Origin: Paenibacillus sp. GP183
GTDB lineage: Bacteria; Bacillota; Bacilli; Paenibacillales; NBRC-103111
Direction of reading: 5' to 3'
Assembly (NCBI RefSeq): GCF_900104695.1
Contig: NZ_FNSW01000001.1
Location: forward strand, 1,054,001 to 1,118,000
DNA: 64,000 nt
Shown: positions 1 through 8,424 of the stretch, piece by piece
Layout of the letters: each line of letters begins with the position of its first letter
Numbering within the stretch: the stretch's first letter is position 1
Notes under the pieces: generated by a model
The model's input: only the letters and a program-made list of their open reading frames with translations
Databases searched by the model: none
Told to the model about the DNA's origin: nothing
Translations under genes and position numbers: made by a program

Positions 1-717
1 CACATTCGCTACGGCATCCAGCGACATCCGCAGGGCAAGCGGCAATGTAAATTTACTGACACTGTTCACATAAATAAGTACATTGAAAAAATCGTTCCAT
101 ACCCAAATGAATTGAATGATACTGACGGAAAATATCGCTGGCTTGCAGAGAGGCAGTAGGATTCGCAGCAAGATCGAGAAAGAACCGCACCCGTCGATTT
201 TCGCCGATTCATCCAGATCCTTGGGCAACCCGCGGAAAAACTGAACCATCATGAAGTTGAAGAACGGAAAGGTGCCAAAAAAAGCGGGCACGATAAAAGG
301 CAAATAGCTGTCCAGCCATCCCAATTGTTTAAACAGCAAGTAACGCGGGATCATGATAACCGCCCCGGGGAGCATGAGTGTGGAAATCATCAGCGAGAAA
401 AACACTTTTTTGAGCGGGAATTCAAATCTTACGAAACCGTATGCCACGAGAACACTCGATATAACCGTTCCGAGTACGACGGGTATTGCGAGCAATATCG
501 AATTTCTGTAAAAGATACCGAACGTATATTGTCCGGATCCTTTCCATCCCTTGATATAGGAATCCAGGCTGAAATGCTGCGGTATGAGTCCTATAGAAGA
601 AAATATTTCTGCATTTGTTCTGGTTGTTGCCGAAACCAGCCATAATAACGGATATATCATGATCAAGCCAAATATCGATAATAAAACATAGGACCCGAGT
701 TTGCTCCATGTGCTCAT
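1..717 (-). CDS. Sugar ABC transporter permease, MalG type (3' end outside window)
   Basis: Inner-membrane permease of a carbohydrate importer of the CUT1 class. The reverse strand is open from an ATG at 717 to the window edge (239 codons, C-terminus missing). It begins MSTWSKLGSYVLL, has several hydrophobic segments, and carries the cytoplasmic EAA-type loop (LPKDLDESAKIDGCG) that contacts the ATPase. Its ATG overlaps the stop of the upstream permease by one base (TGATG), so the two are translationally coupled. Partner ATPase is not in the window; CUT1 systems in Paenibacillus commonly share a distant MsmX-type ATPase. Substrate is not deducible. Confidence 0.9.
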   Translation of the reverse strand, partial: MSTWSKLGSYVLLSIFGLIMIYPLLWLVSATTRTNAEIFSSIGLIPQHFSLDSYIKGWKGSGQYTFGIFYRNSILLAIPVVLGTVISSVLVAYGFVRFEFPLKKVFFSLMISTLMLPGAVIMIPRYLLFKQLGWLDSYLPFIVPAFFGTFPFFNFMMVQFFRGLPKDLDESAKIDGCGSFSILLRILLPLCKPAIFSVSIIQFIWVWNDFFNVLIYVNSVSKFTLPLALRMSLDAVANV

Positions 718-1652
718 CAGCCTTTTCCACCATCCTCGTAATGGACCCATTTATTCGATGTTTTGAATGCCACAAAGGTAACAACCATGATGATCAGAAA
801 CAGCACCCACGATTGTGCCGAAGCATAGCCCATTTTGAAAAATTGAAAAGCATTCTGATAAATCAGCAGCCCGTATAAATACGTAGAATTGAGCGGCCCT
901 CCGTTAGTAATAATCATCGGACCGGTAAATTCTTGAAAGGCGTTAACCATCTGCATGATGAGGTTAAAGAATAGGATCGGGGTGATCAGCGGCAGCGTGA
1001 TGTTGAAAAACATCCGGAACCGCGAAGCCCCGTCTATTTTTCCAGCTTCATATAATTCAGCCGGGACTTGCTTCAATCCAGCTAAGAAGAGCACCATGGA
1101 AGATCCGAACTGCCATACGGTCAGTAAGCTGACCGTATACAGAGCGAGATTCGGACTGCCGATCCAATCCATGGAAGGCAGGTGCAGACGGCTGAACAGG
1201 ACGTTCACCAGCCCTTCCTTGGAAAATAAATATCGCCAAAGAATAGCTACTGCCACACTGCCTCCCATGATCGATGGCAAGTAATAAATAGTTCGAAAGA
1301 AATTAATGCCTTTCAGCTTCATATTCAGGATCATCGCGACCATTAAAGAAAACGCGATTTTCAGCGGTACGGCAATGAGGACGAAGATGAAAGTAACCTG
1401 CAAGGATTTACGGAACATTGCATCGTCTGTAAATAATTTCACGAAATTTTGCATCCCGATAAAATGCGGCTTCTTCAGTAAGCTTAGATCCGTAAACGAA
1501 TACACGAAGGACGCAATAAAGGGATATAACTCGAAAATCAGGAAGCCTATGAGCCATGGACTGATGTAGAGCAGCCCCATGTAATTCCAAGAACGTCTTT
1601 TCGCCGCCTTGGCAGAAATGGATGTATTGGGTTTGACTGCCGCTGTTTTCAT
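717..1652 (-). CDS. Sugar ABC transporter permease, MalF/UgpA type
   Basis: Second membrane subunit of the same CUT1 importer, 311 residues. The N-terminus is basic, followed by a first membrane segment (GLLYISPWLIGFLIFELYPF), about six predicted helices, and the EAA loop ELYEAGKIDGASRFRMF near residue 210. I place the start at the ATG at 1652, because an AAAGGGAG ribosome site lies 8 bases upstream; a GTG at 1661 is in frame but touches that site. It lies between the binding protein and the MalG-type permease, the usual order binding protein-MalF-MalG. Confidence 0.93.
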   Translation of the reverse strand: MKTAAVKPNTSISAKAAKRRSWNYMGLLYISPWLIGFLIFELYPFIASFVYSFTDLSLLKKPHFIGMQNFVKLFTDDAMFRKSLQVTFIFVLIAVPLKIAFSLMVAMILNMKLKGINFFRTIYYLPSIMGGSVAVAILWRYLFSKEGLVNVLFSRLHLPSMDWIGSPNLALYTVSLLTVWQFGSSMVLFLAGLKQVPAELYEAGKIDGASRFRMFFNITLPLITPILFFNLIMQMVNAFQEFTGPMIITNGGPLNSTYLYGLLIYQNAFQFFKMGYASAQSWVLFLIIMVVTFVAFKTSNKWVHYEDGGKG

Positions 1653-1676
1653 AGGTTGCACTCCCTTTGCTTAAGC

Positions 1677-3023
1677 TTACTTGCTGCTCTTAAGTTCCTT
1701 GAGCTTGGCATTCAGACTGGTGATCAGTTCATCGGCAGCTTGCTCCGGAGTTACTTTCTTGTAGGCCAGTTTCTGCGCAACATCCAAACGAACCTTCCCT
1801 AACTCGGCATTGTTTGTAATGCCATTAACGGGACCCCCGCTTGTCTTCAGGGCGATTTCCGTACCTTTGGCAATATTCGGATCGATATTCCCGGCATCCT
1901 GCAATATTTTCAATGCGGATTTGGATGCGGGTGTACCGCGGGCATCTCCAAGTATGGTAACTGCTTCTTTGTCGTTAAGGAGCCAATTCAGCAGCTTTGC
2001 GGCTTCCTTCGTATTTTTGGAATTCTTGTTAATCGAGAAAATTTGTGACGGACGGGCTACGACCGCAGTATTTTTGGAATCTTTGGAAATAATAGACGCT
2101 GCCACATCCGTCTTGAACGTAATATCCTTCTTCATTACCGGAATGTTGGAAGCGAAATTCAGAGTCATGCCGACTTCGCCTTTGAACCATTTCGGATTCT
2201 GTTCCACCTTATTGGCATAGGCTTGAGACTCCTCGAAAGGAGGTATGACACCTGCATCAAAATATTTTTTGATGTAATTCATCCCGTCAACGGCAGTTGC
2301 TTTATCGAAGCCAAGCGTGAAATCATCTTTAACAAATTGATTACCCGTTTTTTGCACGACATAATATTTGAATAATTCAGAAACTAAACCGGGATCGACA
2401 TTCAGCAGTACGTCTTTACCGCCGCTTTGGTCATGAACTTTCTTGCCGTATTCGAGCAAGTTATCCCAATCCCAAACCGTATTTTCAGGAATATTATATT
2501 TCTTGAATAAATCCTTGTTGAAATAAAGAATCATACCATTCATACCTGTAGGCAGTCCGATTAATTTACCGTTCACTGTTGAATAATCTTTAAGGAACTT
2601 GTCGTCAAAATTCGTAAGATCGAACGTGTCCTTCATCGTATTGATATCTACAAACACATCGGATTGTTGAGACAAGTCGTAAAGCCAAGGTTGATCCACC
2701 TGTATGAGGTCAGGAGCTGTGCCGCCGGCTAACTGCGTCTTCAGCTTCTGTTCGTATCCGTCAAATCCGCCGTACTCTGCTTCAACTTTCACATTCGGGT
2801 TCAACTGCATGTACTTATCAAGCGCAGCGAGTGTTGCCTTGTGCCGGGTATCGCTGCCCCACCAGGAAAAACGAAGCGTCACCTTTTCTCCTGGTTTTAC
2901 AGCTGCCGGCTGACCGCTTGCATTTGCACCATTATCTTGATTTCTTGATGTACTGCAACCGCTTAGAATCAATGAGCTGATTAAAGCTGTCGAAACGAGT
3001 GTACCGAACCATTTTCTAATCAT
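1677..3023 (-). CDS. Extracellular sugar-binding lipoprotein of ABC importer
   Basis: Substrate receptor (SBP bacterial family 1) anchored to the outer face of the membrane. 448 residues with a lipoprotein signal: basic n-region, hydrophobic core and lipobox LILSGC, so the mature protein begins at the cysteine. The body has typical family-1 features such as GTAPDLIQVDQPW and IGLPTGMNGMILYFNKDLF. Start chosen at ATG 3023 behind AGAAGGGG (8-base spacing); a GTG at 3029 is too close. First gene of the transporter operon, divergent from the response regulator. The ligand is probably an oligosaccharide, but the sequence does not say which. Confidence 0.93.
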   Translation of the reverse strand: MIRKWFGTLVSTALISSLILSGCSTSRNQDNGANASGQPAAVKPGEKVTLRFSWWGSDTRHKATLAALDKYMQLNPNVKVEAEYGGFDGYEQKLKTQLAGGTAPDLIQVDQPWLYDLSQQSDVFVDINTMKDTFDLTNFDDKFLKDYSTVNGKLIGLPTGMNGMILYFNKDLFKKYNIPENTVWDWDNLLEYGKKVHDQSGGKDVLLNVDPGLVSELFKYYVVQKTGNQFVKDDFTLGFDKATAVDGMNYIKKYFDAGVIPPFEESQAYANKVEQNPKWFKGEVGMTLNFASNIPVMKKDITFKTDVAASIISKDSKNTAVVARPSQIFSINKNSKNTKEAAKLLNWLLNDKEAVTILGDARGTPASKSALKILQDAGNIDPNIAKGTEIALKTSGGPVNGITNNAELGKVRLDVAQKLAYKKVTPEQAADELITSLNAKLKELKSSK

Positions 3024-3180
3024 TGTCACAACCCCTTCTCATTCCTGTATGATGTGTCTAATTGGTTCTTCAAATATAACATTACCAAGTTTCGGGCCTG
3101 TTCGGTATGTATTCGTTTATAGATTAGGGTATCCCGCTTTAAGAAGTTTTGAAACATGAATCCATATTTAGTATGCTGAA

Positions 3181-3213
3181 TTTTAGAAATGGGATGGTAT
3201 TTTTAGAAATGGG
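3181..3213 (+). promoter_or_regulatory. Direct repeat, candidate AraC-type regulator binding site
   Basis: The 13-mer TTTTAGAAATGGG occurs twice in the same orientation (3181-3193 and 3201-3213), 20 bases apart, about two helical turns. It lies just upstream of a TATAAT at 3238-3243 that has no good -35. AraC-family response regulators typically bind such direct repeats next to a weak -35. Inference: target of the adjacent YesN-like regulator, controlling its own operon or the divergent transporter. Confidence 0.5.
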
Positions 3214-3218
3214 TGCAT

Positions 3219-3232
3219 TGTGAACGTTTTCA
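3219..3232 (+). promoter_or_regulatory. Candidate CcpA cre site
   Basis: TGTGAACGTTTTCA fits the Bacillus cre consensus TGWNANCGNTNWCA at every fixed position. It sits between the direct repeats and the TATAAT at 3238-3243, where bound CcpA would block the promoter of the regulator/kinase operon. Catabolite repression of a secondary sugar uptake system is the expected logic. Confidence 0.5.
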
Positions 3233-3298
3233 TTAGTTATAATGAGTAGGATATAGATTGATTATCAAAGAATGCATCAGTGTGAAGGAGGATTTCCA

Positions 3299-4048
3299 TT
3301 GTACAAGCTGCTAATTGTGGATGACGAATTTGAAATCCGTCACGGCATCAGTCACTATTTCCCGTGGGACGAGCTTGGATTCGCCATTGCCGGAGAAGCG
3401 GAGAATGGTCAGCAAGCACTTGAATTCCTAGTAGATTGTCCCGTGGACGTTATTTTATGCGATATCAAAATGCCTGTAAAATCGGGTCTTGACTTGGCAC
3501 GGGAATTATTCGCAAACCAGGTAAAAATCAAAATCGTCTTCTTATCCGGCCATAAAGATTTTGAATTTGTCAAAGAGGCATTAATTTACGGGGCTCGTGA
3601 CTATATCGTGAAGCCTACTAAATATAAAGAACTTGCAGCCGTTTTTAGCAAAATTAAAGTAGAATTGGACCGCGAATCCAAGCCGGATTCAACCCTGCAG
3701 CCTCTAAATCAAGTCAGTGATGACGATGTGTTGATCAATAAAATCAAATCTTATGTGGAGCAGAATTTCCCCACTGCCTGTCTAAAAGACGCCGCGAGCA
3801 TCGTGCATATGAATCCTTATTATGTAAGCACCTATTTTAAGAAAAAAACAGGATATTCCTTCTCGGATTATGTGATCGCTACCAAAATGGAGAAGGCCGC
3901 CGAATATCTGGCTAATCCGCAATATAAGACGTACGAAATCAGCGAAATGGTCGGATACGGAAATCCGAAAAATTTTTCCAAATCCTTTAAGGCCTTTTAT
4001 GGTAAAAATCCCCGAGAATTCCGTATCAACCTTGATGAGAAGTGGTGA
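3299..4048 (+). CDS. Response regulator, YesN/AraC type
   Basis: Cytoplasmic transcription factor with an N-terminal receiver domain (about residues 1-115: acidic pair in IVDDEFE, phospho-acceptor Asp in ILCDIKMPVKSG, Lys in DYIVKPTK) and a C-terminal AraC-type double helix-turn-helix (about 150-249; NPYYVSTYFKKKTGYSFSDY and VGYGNPKNFSKSFKAFYGKNPREFR). Start is a TTG at 3299 preceded by AAGGAGG with 7-base spacing; an upstream ATG at 3272 would lie before this ribosome site. 249 residues, shorter than most YesN proteins because the central linker is small. Overlaps the kinase gene and likely controls the divergent sugar importer. Confidence 0.93.
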   Translation: MYKLLIVDDEFEIRHGISHYFPWDELGFAIAGEAENGQQALEFLVDCPVDVILCDIKMPVKSGLDLARELFANQVKIKIVFLSGHKDFEFVKEALIYGARDYIVKPTKYKELAAVFSKIKVELDRESKPDSTLQPLNQVSDDDVLINKIKSYVEQNFPTACLKDAASIVHMNPYYVSTYFKKKTGYSFSDYVIATKMEKAAEYLANPQYKTYEISEMVGYGNPKNFSKSFKAFYGKNPREFRINLDEKW

Positions 4049-5859
4049 TTGTCCCTGTGTGGAAGCAACAATATATGTTTAGAAATTTGGTTTTCTTTCT
4101 CATTCCGCTGCTTGTTCCCATTCTGATCCTCGGTTCCTTGTCGATCTTAATCACACAGCATTATGTGAAAGAAGACATCAATCAAAAAAACATGAGACTG
4201 CTGATGCAGACCAGAGATAACCTGGAGCTCATATTAAATGAGATCGACACCTTGACCTTGACCTTTCAAACGAGTAATAGCATAGCCGTACGTCTGAAAG
4301 AGATCTTGAATACCCAAACTTTTACCTATGACCAGACGACGGCTTTGGATTTACTCAGCAATTTCGCTTCTGCTCCAGCCTATGCCAGGCCTTATATAGA
4401 TTCAATCTATGTCTATTATAATAATCCCTTCAATAAATCCCTCACATCAACGGAAGGGCTTGTGACTCTCGATAAATTCTATGACCGTGGCTGGTACGAC
4501 TCCTACCTGAAAGGCAATACAGCCGATTCCTGGCTGGAGCAACGGAGTATCAACCGGTACGGCATTCAGAATAAACGAGTCGTTTCAGTATATCGTAAGC
4601 TTTATACCGCCGGTTCATCCAAGGCATCCGGTATTATTGTTTTGAATATTCTGCCCGAATATATCGAGAACATGCTTGGGGAGCTGGTATCCAAAGAACA
4701 AAGCGTCATCATTGCCAACAATAGTCTGCAAGTACTCTTTCAAACCAAAATGCCCGATGGTTCTTCCGAACAGTTCGACTTGCAAAAAATCATTTCTTCA
4801 TCGGACCAGGTGTCTTCCGTACGGATGGGAAATCAGACGTTTACCTTAACCCATCTTCAATCCGGTATACAGAAGCTTCACTATATTTCATTGATCCCGC
4901 AAGGGGTTCTATATCAAATTCCCATACAGTTAAGTCAAATCACAATCGCGCTGCTGATTATTTCTCTATTAATTGGTGTCGCTATCACCTACTGGTTCAC
5001 CAGGAAAAACTACAATAACCTGAAGAACATCGTAACGATTATTAAGTCCGTCGAGCAAGGGAAGCCGTTGCCTGTTGCTCCTGTTAAAGTAATCGACGAG
5101 TACGGCTACATTTTGCAAAACATCATTAAAGCGTTCATCGAGCAAAGCTTTTTAAAGGTTCAGCTTTCCGAACGCAGCTACAGGCTGAGGTACATGGAAA
5201 TGCTTGCTCTTCAATCGCAAATCAATCCGCATTTTCTATACAATACATTGGAAATTATATACTGGAAAACCGTCGCTATTTCCGGCAGACCTAACGAGGC
5301 CAGCACTATGATCGAACATTTGGGCGATATATTAAAGTATGCGCTGAGCAGTCCTCAGAATAAAATGGTCATCCTGCAAAAGGAGCTTCAGCATACGCAA
5401 ATCTATGTAGAAATCCAAAAGATCCGCTACAAGGATAAATTTGAAGTGATCTGGGAAGTGGAAGGAAATCTGCAGCGTTATTTCGTTCCCAAATTGCTGC
5501 TGCAGCCGTTAATTGAGAACAGTATTTATCATGGGGTCAGAGAAAAGCCCGGAAAGTGCTGCATCAAGGTTAGCATAAGACGTTTGCCTTCCATGATTAG
5601 TATCCATGTTATCGATAACGGAGTCGGCATGTCATCGGAACGCCTTCATGAAGTCATAAGCCTTATGGCTCGTGATGACTTCACAAACCAAGGTACGACT
5701 GTGGAATCTGCGAAGGACATCTCGGGGAATATCGGTTTGTATAATACCAATAAGCGTCTGGTCTTATCCTACGGGGAGCTTTTTAAACTGCGCATCGTGA
5801 GTAAACCCGGATGGGGAACCTCCGTACAAATCAGGATCCCTATCGATGTCTCCTTTTAG
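4042..5859 (+). CDS. Sensor histidine kinase, YesM type (LytS/His_kinase family)
   Basis: Membrane sensor paired with the upstream regulator. A first membrane segment near residues 15-40 (FLIPLLVPILILGSL) and a second near 300-320 bracket a ~260-residue extracellular Cache-like sensor region. A HAMP-like linker, the His_kinase motif QSQINPHFLYNTLEIIYW with the phospho-accepting His, and a C-terminal ATPase domain (LIENSIYHGV, VIDNGVGM) follow. 605 residues from the GTG at 4042, which overlaps the regulator stop. The exact start is uncertain; GTG 4057 and ATG 4075 are alternatives. It probably senses a sugar directly or through the binding protein. Confidence 0.92.
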   Translation: MVIVPVWKQQYMFRNLVFFLIPLLVPILILGSLSILITQHYVKEDINQKNMRLLMQTRDNLELILNEIDTLTLTFQTSNSIAVRLKEILNTQTFTYDQTTALDLLSNFASAPAYARPYIDSIYVYYNNPFNKSLTSTEGLVTLDKFYDRGWYDSYLKGNTADSWLEQRSINRYGIQNKRVVSVYRKLYTAGSSKASGIIVLNILPEYIENMLGELVSKEQSVIIANNSLQVLFQTKMPDGSSEQFDLQKIISSSDQVSSVRMGNQTFTLTHLQSGIQKLHYISLIPQGVLYQIPIQLSQITIALLIISLLIGVAITYWFTRKNYNNLKNIVTIIKSVEQGKPLPVAPVKVIDEYGYILQNIIKAFIEQSFLKVQLSERSYRLRYMEMLALQSQINPHFLYNTLEIIYWKTVAISGRPNEASTMIEHLGDILKYALSSPQNKMVILQKELQHTQIYVEIQKIRYKDKFEVIWEVEGNLQRYFVPKLLLQPLIENSIYHGVREKPGKCCIKVSIRRLPSMISIHVIDNGVGMSSERLHEVISLMARDDFTNQGTTVESAKDISGNIGLYNTNKRLVLSYGELFKLRIVSKPGWGTSVQIRIPIDVSF

Positions 5860-5981
5860 ACGTAATATTTTGCATAAAAAAAATCCCCTTTAGGAAGACA
5901 TCCTAGTCCAAGTCCATCTTACAAGATGTACTTTTTTCAGGGTCTACCCAAACGGGATGTCCGATCTTGTTCGCTTGCAGC

Positions 5982-6323
5982 TTAATCCAAAACCGCCGAC
6001 ATATGCTTCGCAGTCACGGACCAGTGGGATGTGTTCCACACGGGCTCCTTGTCCTTGAAATAAAGGATTTGCGGGGATGCATGCTGGATCCCAAGGTCTT
6101 CGGCGATCTGGTTGGAAACAGGTCGGGATTCGATGACTTTGACCAGGTAATAGTCAACGTCTTCACTCGGAGAGCCCGCCAGGTAACTGTCGAATTCTTC
6201 CAAAGCGTTCGCGCTTACCGGGCATGTAGTGCTATGCTTCAAGACAACTGCAGGCTTTGCCGTTGAATCATCCAGGATTTGCTGCCACTCCTCCAGGGAG
6301 GTTAATTCTTTCCATTTGGCCAT
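5982..6323 (-). CDS. ytxJ: Bacillithiol-system redox protein, YtxJ family
   Basis: Monothiol thioredoxin-like protein of the YtxJ (DUF2847) family, proposed to act as a bacilliredoxin-like partner in bacillithiol chemistry. 113 residues; the conserved active-site segment is VLKHSTTCPVSANA with one cysteine, followed by the family pattern PVSNQIAEDLGIQHASPQ. Start set at ATG 6323 (MAKWKELTS) behind AGAGGGG with 9-base spacing. Follows the FAD-linked oxidase by 94 bases on the same strand; a functional link is not evident. Confidence 0.88.
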   Translation of the reverse strand: MAKWKELTSLEEWQQILDDSTAKPAVVLKHSTTCPVSANALEEFDSYLAGSPSEDVDYYLVKVIESRPVSNQIAEDLGIQHASPQILYFKDKEPVWNTSHWSVTAKHMSAVLD

Positions 6324-6417
6324 TCGTGTGAGCCCCTCTCTTGTCCAGATAAGAATAATTATAAATCCAGTCCGGATAAGTTGCAATCAGAGCTTGCAGG
6401 GATTGAGGCTTTTTTGC

Positions 6418-7743
6418 TCACAAGTATTGGATCTTTCCTGGGTTGAGCAGTCCAAGGGGGTCGTTCTCGCGTTTTTTGGCGATCATCGATTGGATGGAGC
6501 CTCTTCCCCCTGATTCCAGCAAGTACGTATGCGGGTCATGAACCGACACTCCGATCGAATGACAAAAGATGATGATTTCATACAGACGGCTTTCCGTCGT
6601 AAACTTCACAAGCGGAATCGATTGAGGTATGATGGCTCCCCGGATTCGCGACCACTCATGATGCAGAAGCACCTCGTCATGATATTCCATTTTGATTCTG
6701 GCAGCTTGCTCCAAAAATCGGCTGCTCAGAAAAGAAGCCTGCAAATACGTATAAGCCGGATCCTCCTGAATAGCCCAATAGGTCGTTTGATTCCATGTAA
6801 AATCAGAGAGCTCTACGTCTTCGTGATATTTACTAGCCGGGATTAAATGAGAGATCTCACCCTTGTGCCGCCTGGCGTACGTATAGGCCTCGGTCAGCGA
6901 GCCTTCTTCAATTTCCAGAATCACCGCGGCTTTTCCCGATTGAACCCATCTGGACAGAGGCCGGAAAAAAGAAGGAATCGGCCACTCCATCAACGAAACC
7001 AGCCGTTTTCTCAGCGAATTGTCTCTGGCAAGCGAATCCGCAAACAGCATGGCATCGGCATATTGGGAAAAGCTGACGATCACCTGCTGCCACTCTATTC
7101 TGGGTGTAAGCGGAAGGACAAGCTCAGTGAGGATTCCGGTTGTTCCGTAATTGTGTATATAATCCAGCAAGGAATCCCCTTGGACAATCAGTTTTTTGGG
7201 CTCCTTTTCCAATGTAAGCACTGTGATTTCCTGTACATTGCCATCCCACATATGACCCCAATTAATCGAGCCTACACCAATAGTCCCCCCGCACACAAAT
7301 CCGCCGACCGTAGCTTGTTTATAATTGCTTGGATAAACCCGCAGTTCTTGCCCCCTCATTCTTGCTTCTCTCTCCAAATCCCCCAAAATAACCCCGGGCT
7401 GTACGCGAACAAATCCTTGGCCCCATTCGAGAATCTGATCGAGACCGCTTACATCCAGAATAAGTCCGCCATGCAGGGGAATCGCCTGTCCATAATTGCC
7501 GGTTCCGGCTCCTCTGACCGTTATTGGGACTCTTTCGTCATAGGAAAATTTCAGCAAATCGATGATTTCCGCTTCACTCGACGGTAGGGCAATCCCATCC
7601 GCAATCTTGTCCTTCAGCTTATTTTTGAGAATCGGAGAAAACCAGTAATGATCCTTGGAAAGCCTCGAGCGAGAGTCATAGTCCAGTAATATCCGTTCAT
7701 CGCCAAGCCGCTCCAAGGCTTCCTTTTGCCAGCCAATCGCCAT
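6418..7743 (-). CDS. FAD-binding oxidoreductase (FAD-linked oxidase, GlcD-like)
   Basis: Flavoprotein of the PCMH/FAD_binding_4 family, 441 residues. The N-terminal FAD-binding region is visible (VPITVRGAGTGNYGQAIPLHGGLILDVSGLD, then FVCGGTIGVGSINWG). The C-terminal half is less conserved but ends in the family pattern LGLLNPGKIQYL. No signal peptide or membrane helix. Start at ATG 7743 behind AAGGAGG (9 bases); GTG 7752 abuts the ribosome site. Last gene of the cluster headed by the amidohydrolase and xanthine-dehydrogenase-type subunits, so an oxidative step on a product of that pathway is likely. Substrate unknown. Confidence 0.85.
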   Translation of the reverse strand: MAIGWQKEALERLGDERILLDYDSRSRLSKDHYWFSPILKNKLKDKIADGIALPSSEAEIIDLLKFSYDERVPITVRGAGTGNYGQAIPLHGGLILDVSGLDQILEWGQGFVRVQPGVILGDLEREARMRGQELRVYPSNYKQATVGGFVCGGTIGVGSINWGHMWDGNVQEITVLTLEKEPKKLIVQGDSLLDYIHNYGTTGILTELVLPLTPRIEWQQVIVSFSQYADAMLFADSLARDNSLRKRLVSLMEWPIPSFFRPLSRWVQSGKAAVILEIEEGSLTEAYTYARRHKGEISHLIPASKYHEDVELSDFTWNQTTYWAIQEDPAYTYLQASFLSSRFLEQAARIKMEYHDEVLLHHEWSRIRGAIIPQSIPLVKFTTESRLYEIIIFCHSIGVSVHDPHTYLLESGGRGSIQSMIAKKRENDPLGLLNPGKIQYL

Positions 7744-7855
7744 CTGATCCACCCTCCTTAAATGCCAATTTAAAAAAGTCGATCAAGAAATCCGCTATAA
7801 GCCATGTCTATGCTGATAGCGGAGATGAATGCTGCTAATTTATGAAGTAGAAAAT

Positions 7856-8371
7856 CTAGGAGTTAGACTCGTTTCCAATAAGGCTATCCACCGCGCGCAC
7901 GATGGAAGAGTAACCGGCACAGTGACATAAATTTCCACATAACCCTTCAAGCACTTCTTCTCTGGAAGGAGAAGGATTTCGATCCATGACGGACTTCACT
8001 GACATCACCATGCCAGGAGTACAATATCCGCACTGAAAGCTGCCTTCACACAAAAATGCGGCTTGAATGGGATGGAGCTCATCACCTGCCAAGCTTTCTA
8101 TCGTTTCCACGATAGCTCCTTCAACCTGAAAGGCCATGACCAAGCAGGAATTTACATTCTCACCATTGAGCAAAATCATACAGGCCCCGCATCTACCCAT
8201 TTCACACGATATTTTAGTACCGGTAAGCCCGAGATCCTCTCTTAGAATGTCGACCAAACGCTTGGTAGAGGGGACCTGCAATTCGATGCTTTTTCCGTTT
8301 ATGCTGCATGAAAGTGAATACAAGTTGTCTTGAGCGATTTGACGTTTTAACAGCTCCTCATACAGCTCCAT
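7856..8371 (-). CDS. Xanthine dehydrogenase-type iron-sulfur subunit
   Basis: Small [2Fe-2S] subunit of a molybdenum hydroxylase (XdhC/CoxS/PucE class), 171 residues. The plant-ferredoxin-like N-terminal cluster ligands lie in CEMGRCGACMILLNGENVNSC and the C-terminal helical cluster in FQCGYCTPGMVM plus CGNLCHCAGY; all eight cysteines are present. Perfect ribosome site AAGGAGGTGA. Transfers electrons from the molybdenum centre to FAD. Follows the molybdenum subunit by 53 bases in the same operon. Confidence 0.94.
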   Translation of the reverse strand: MELYEELLKRQIAQDNLYSLSCSINGKSIELQVPSTKRLVDILREDLGLTGTKISCEMGRCGACMILLNGENVNSCLVMAFQVEGAIVETIESLAGDELHPIQAAFLCEGSFQCGYCTPGMVMSVKSVMDRNPSPSREEVLEGLCGNLCHCAGYSSIVRAVDSLIGNESNS

Positions 8372-8424
8372 CAGATATCACCTCCTTAGAGTTTTATAGA
8401 GAAAACTGAAACATGAAATTGATC

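Noticed and set aside
5860-5981. Terminator after the histidine kinase
   Set aside because: Only a 5-bp stem (CATCT/AGATG) before TTTTTT; too weak to call.
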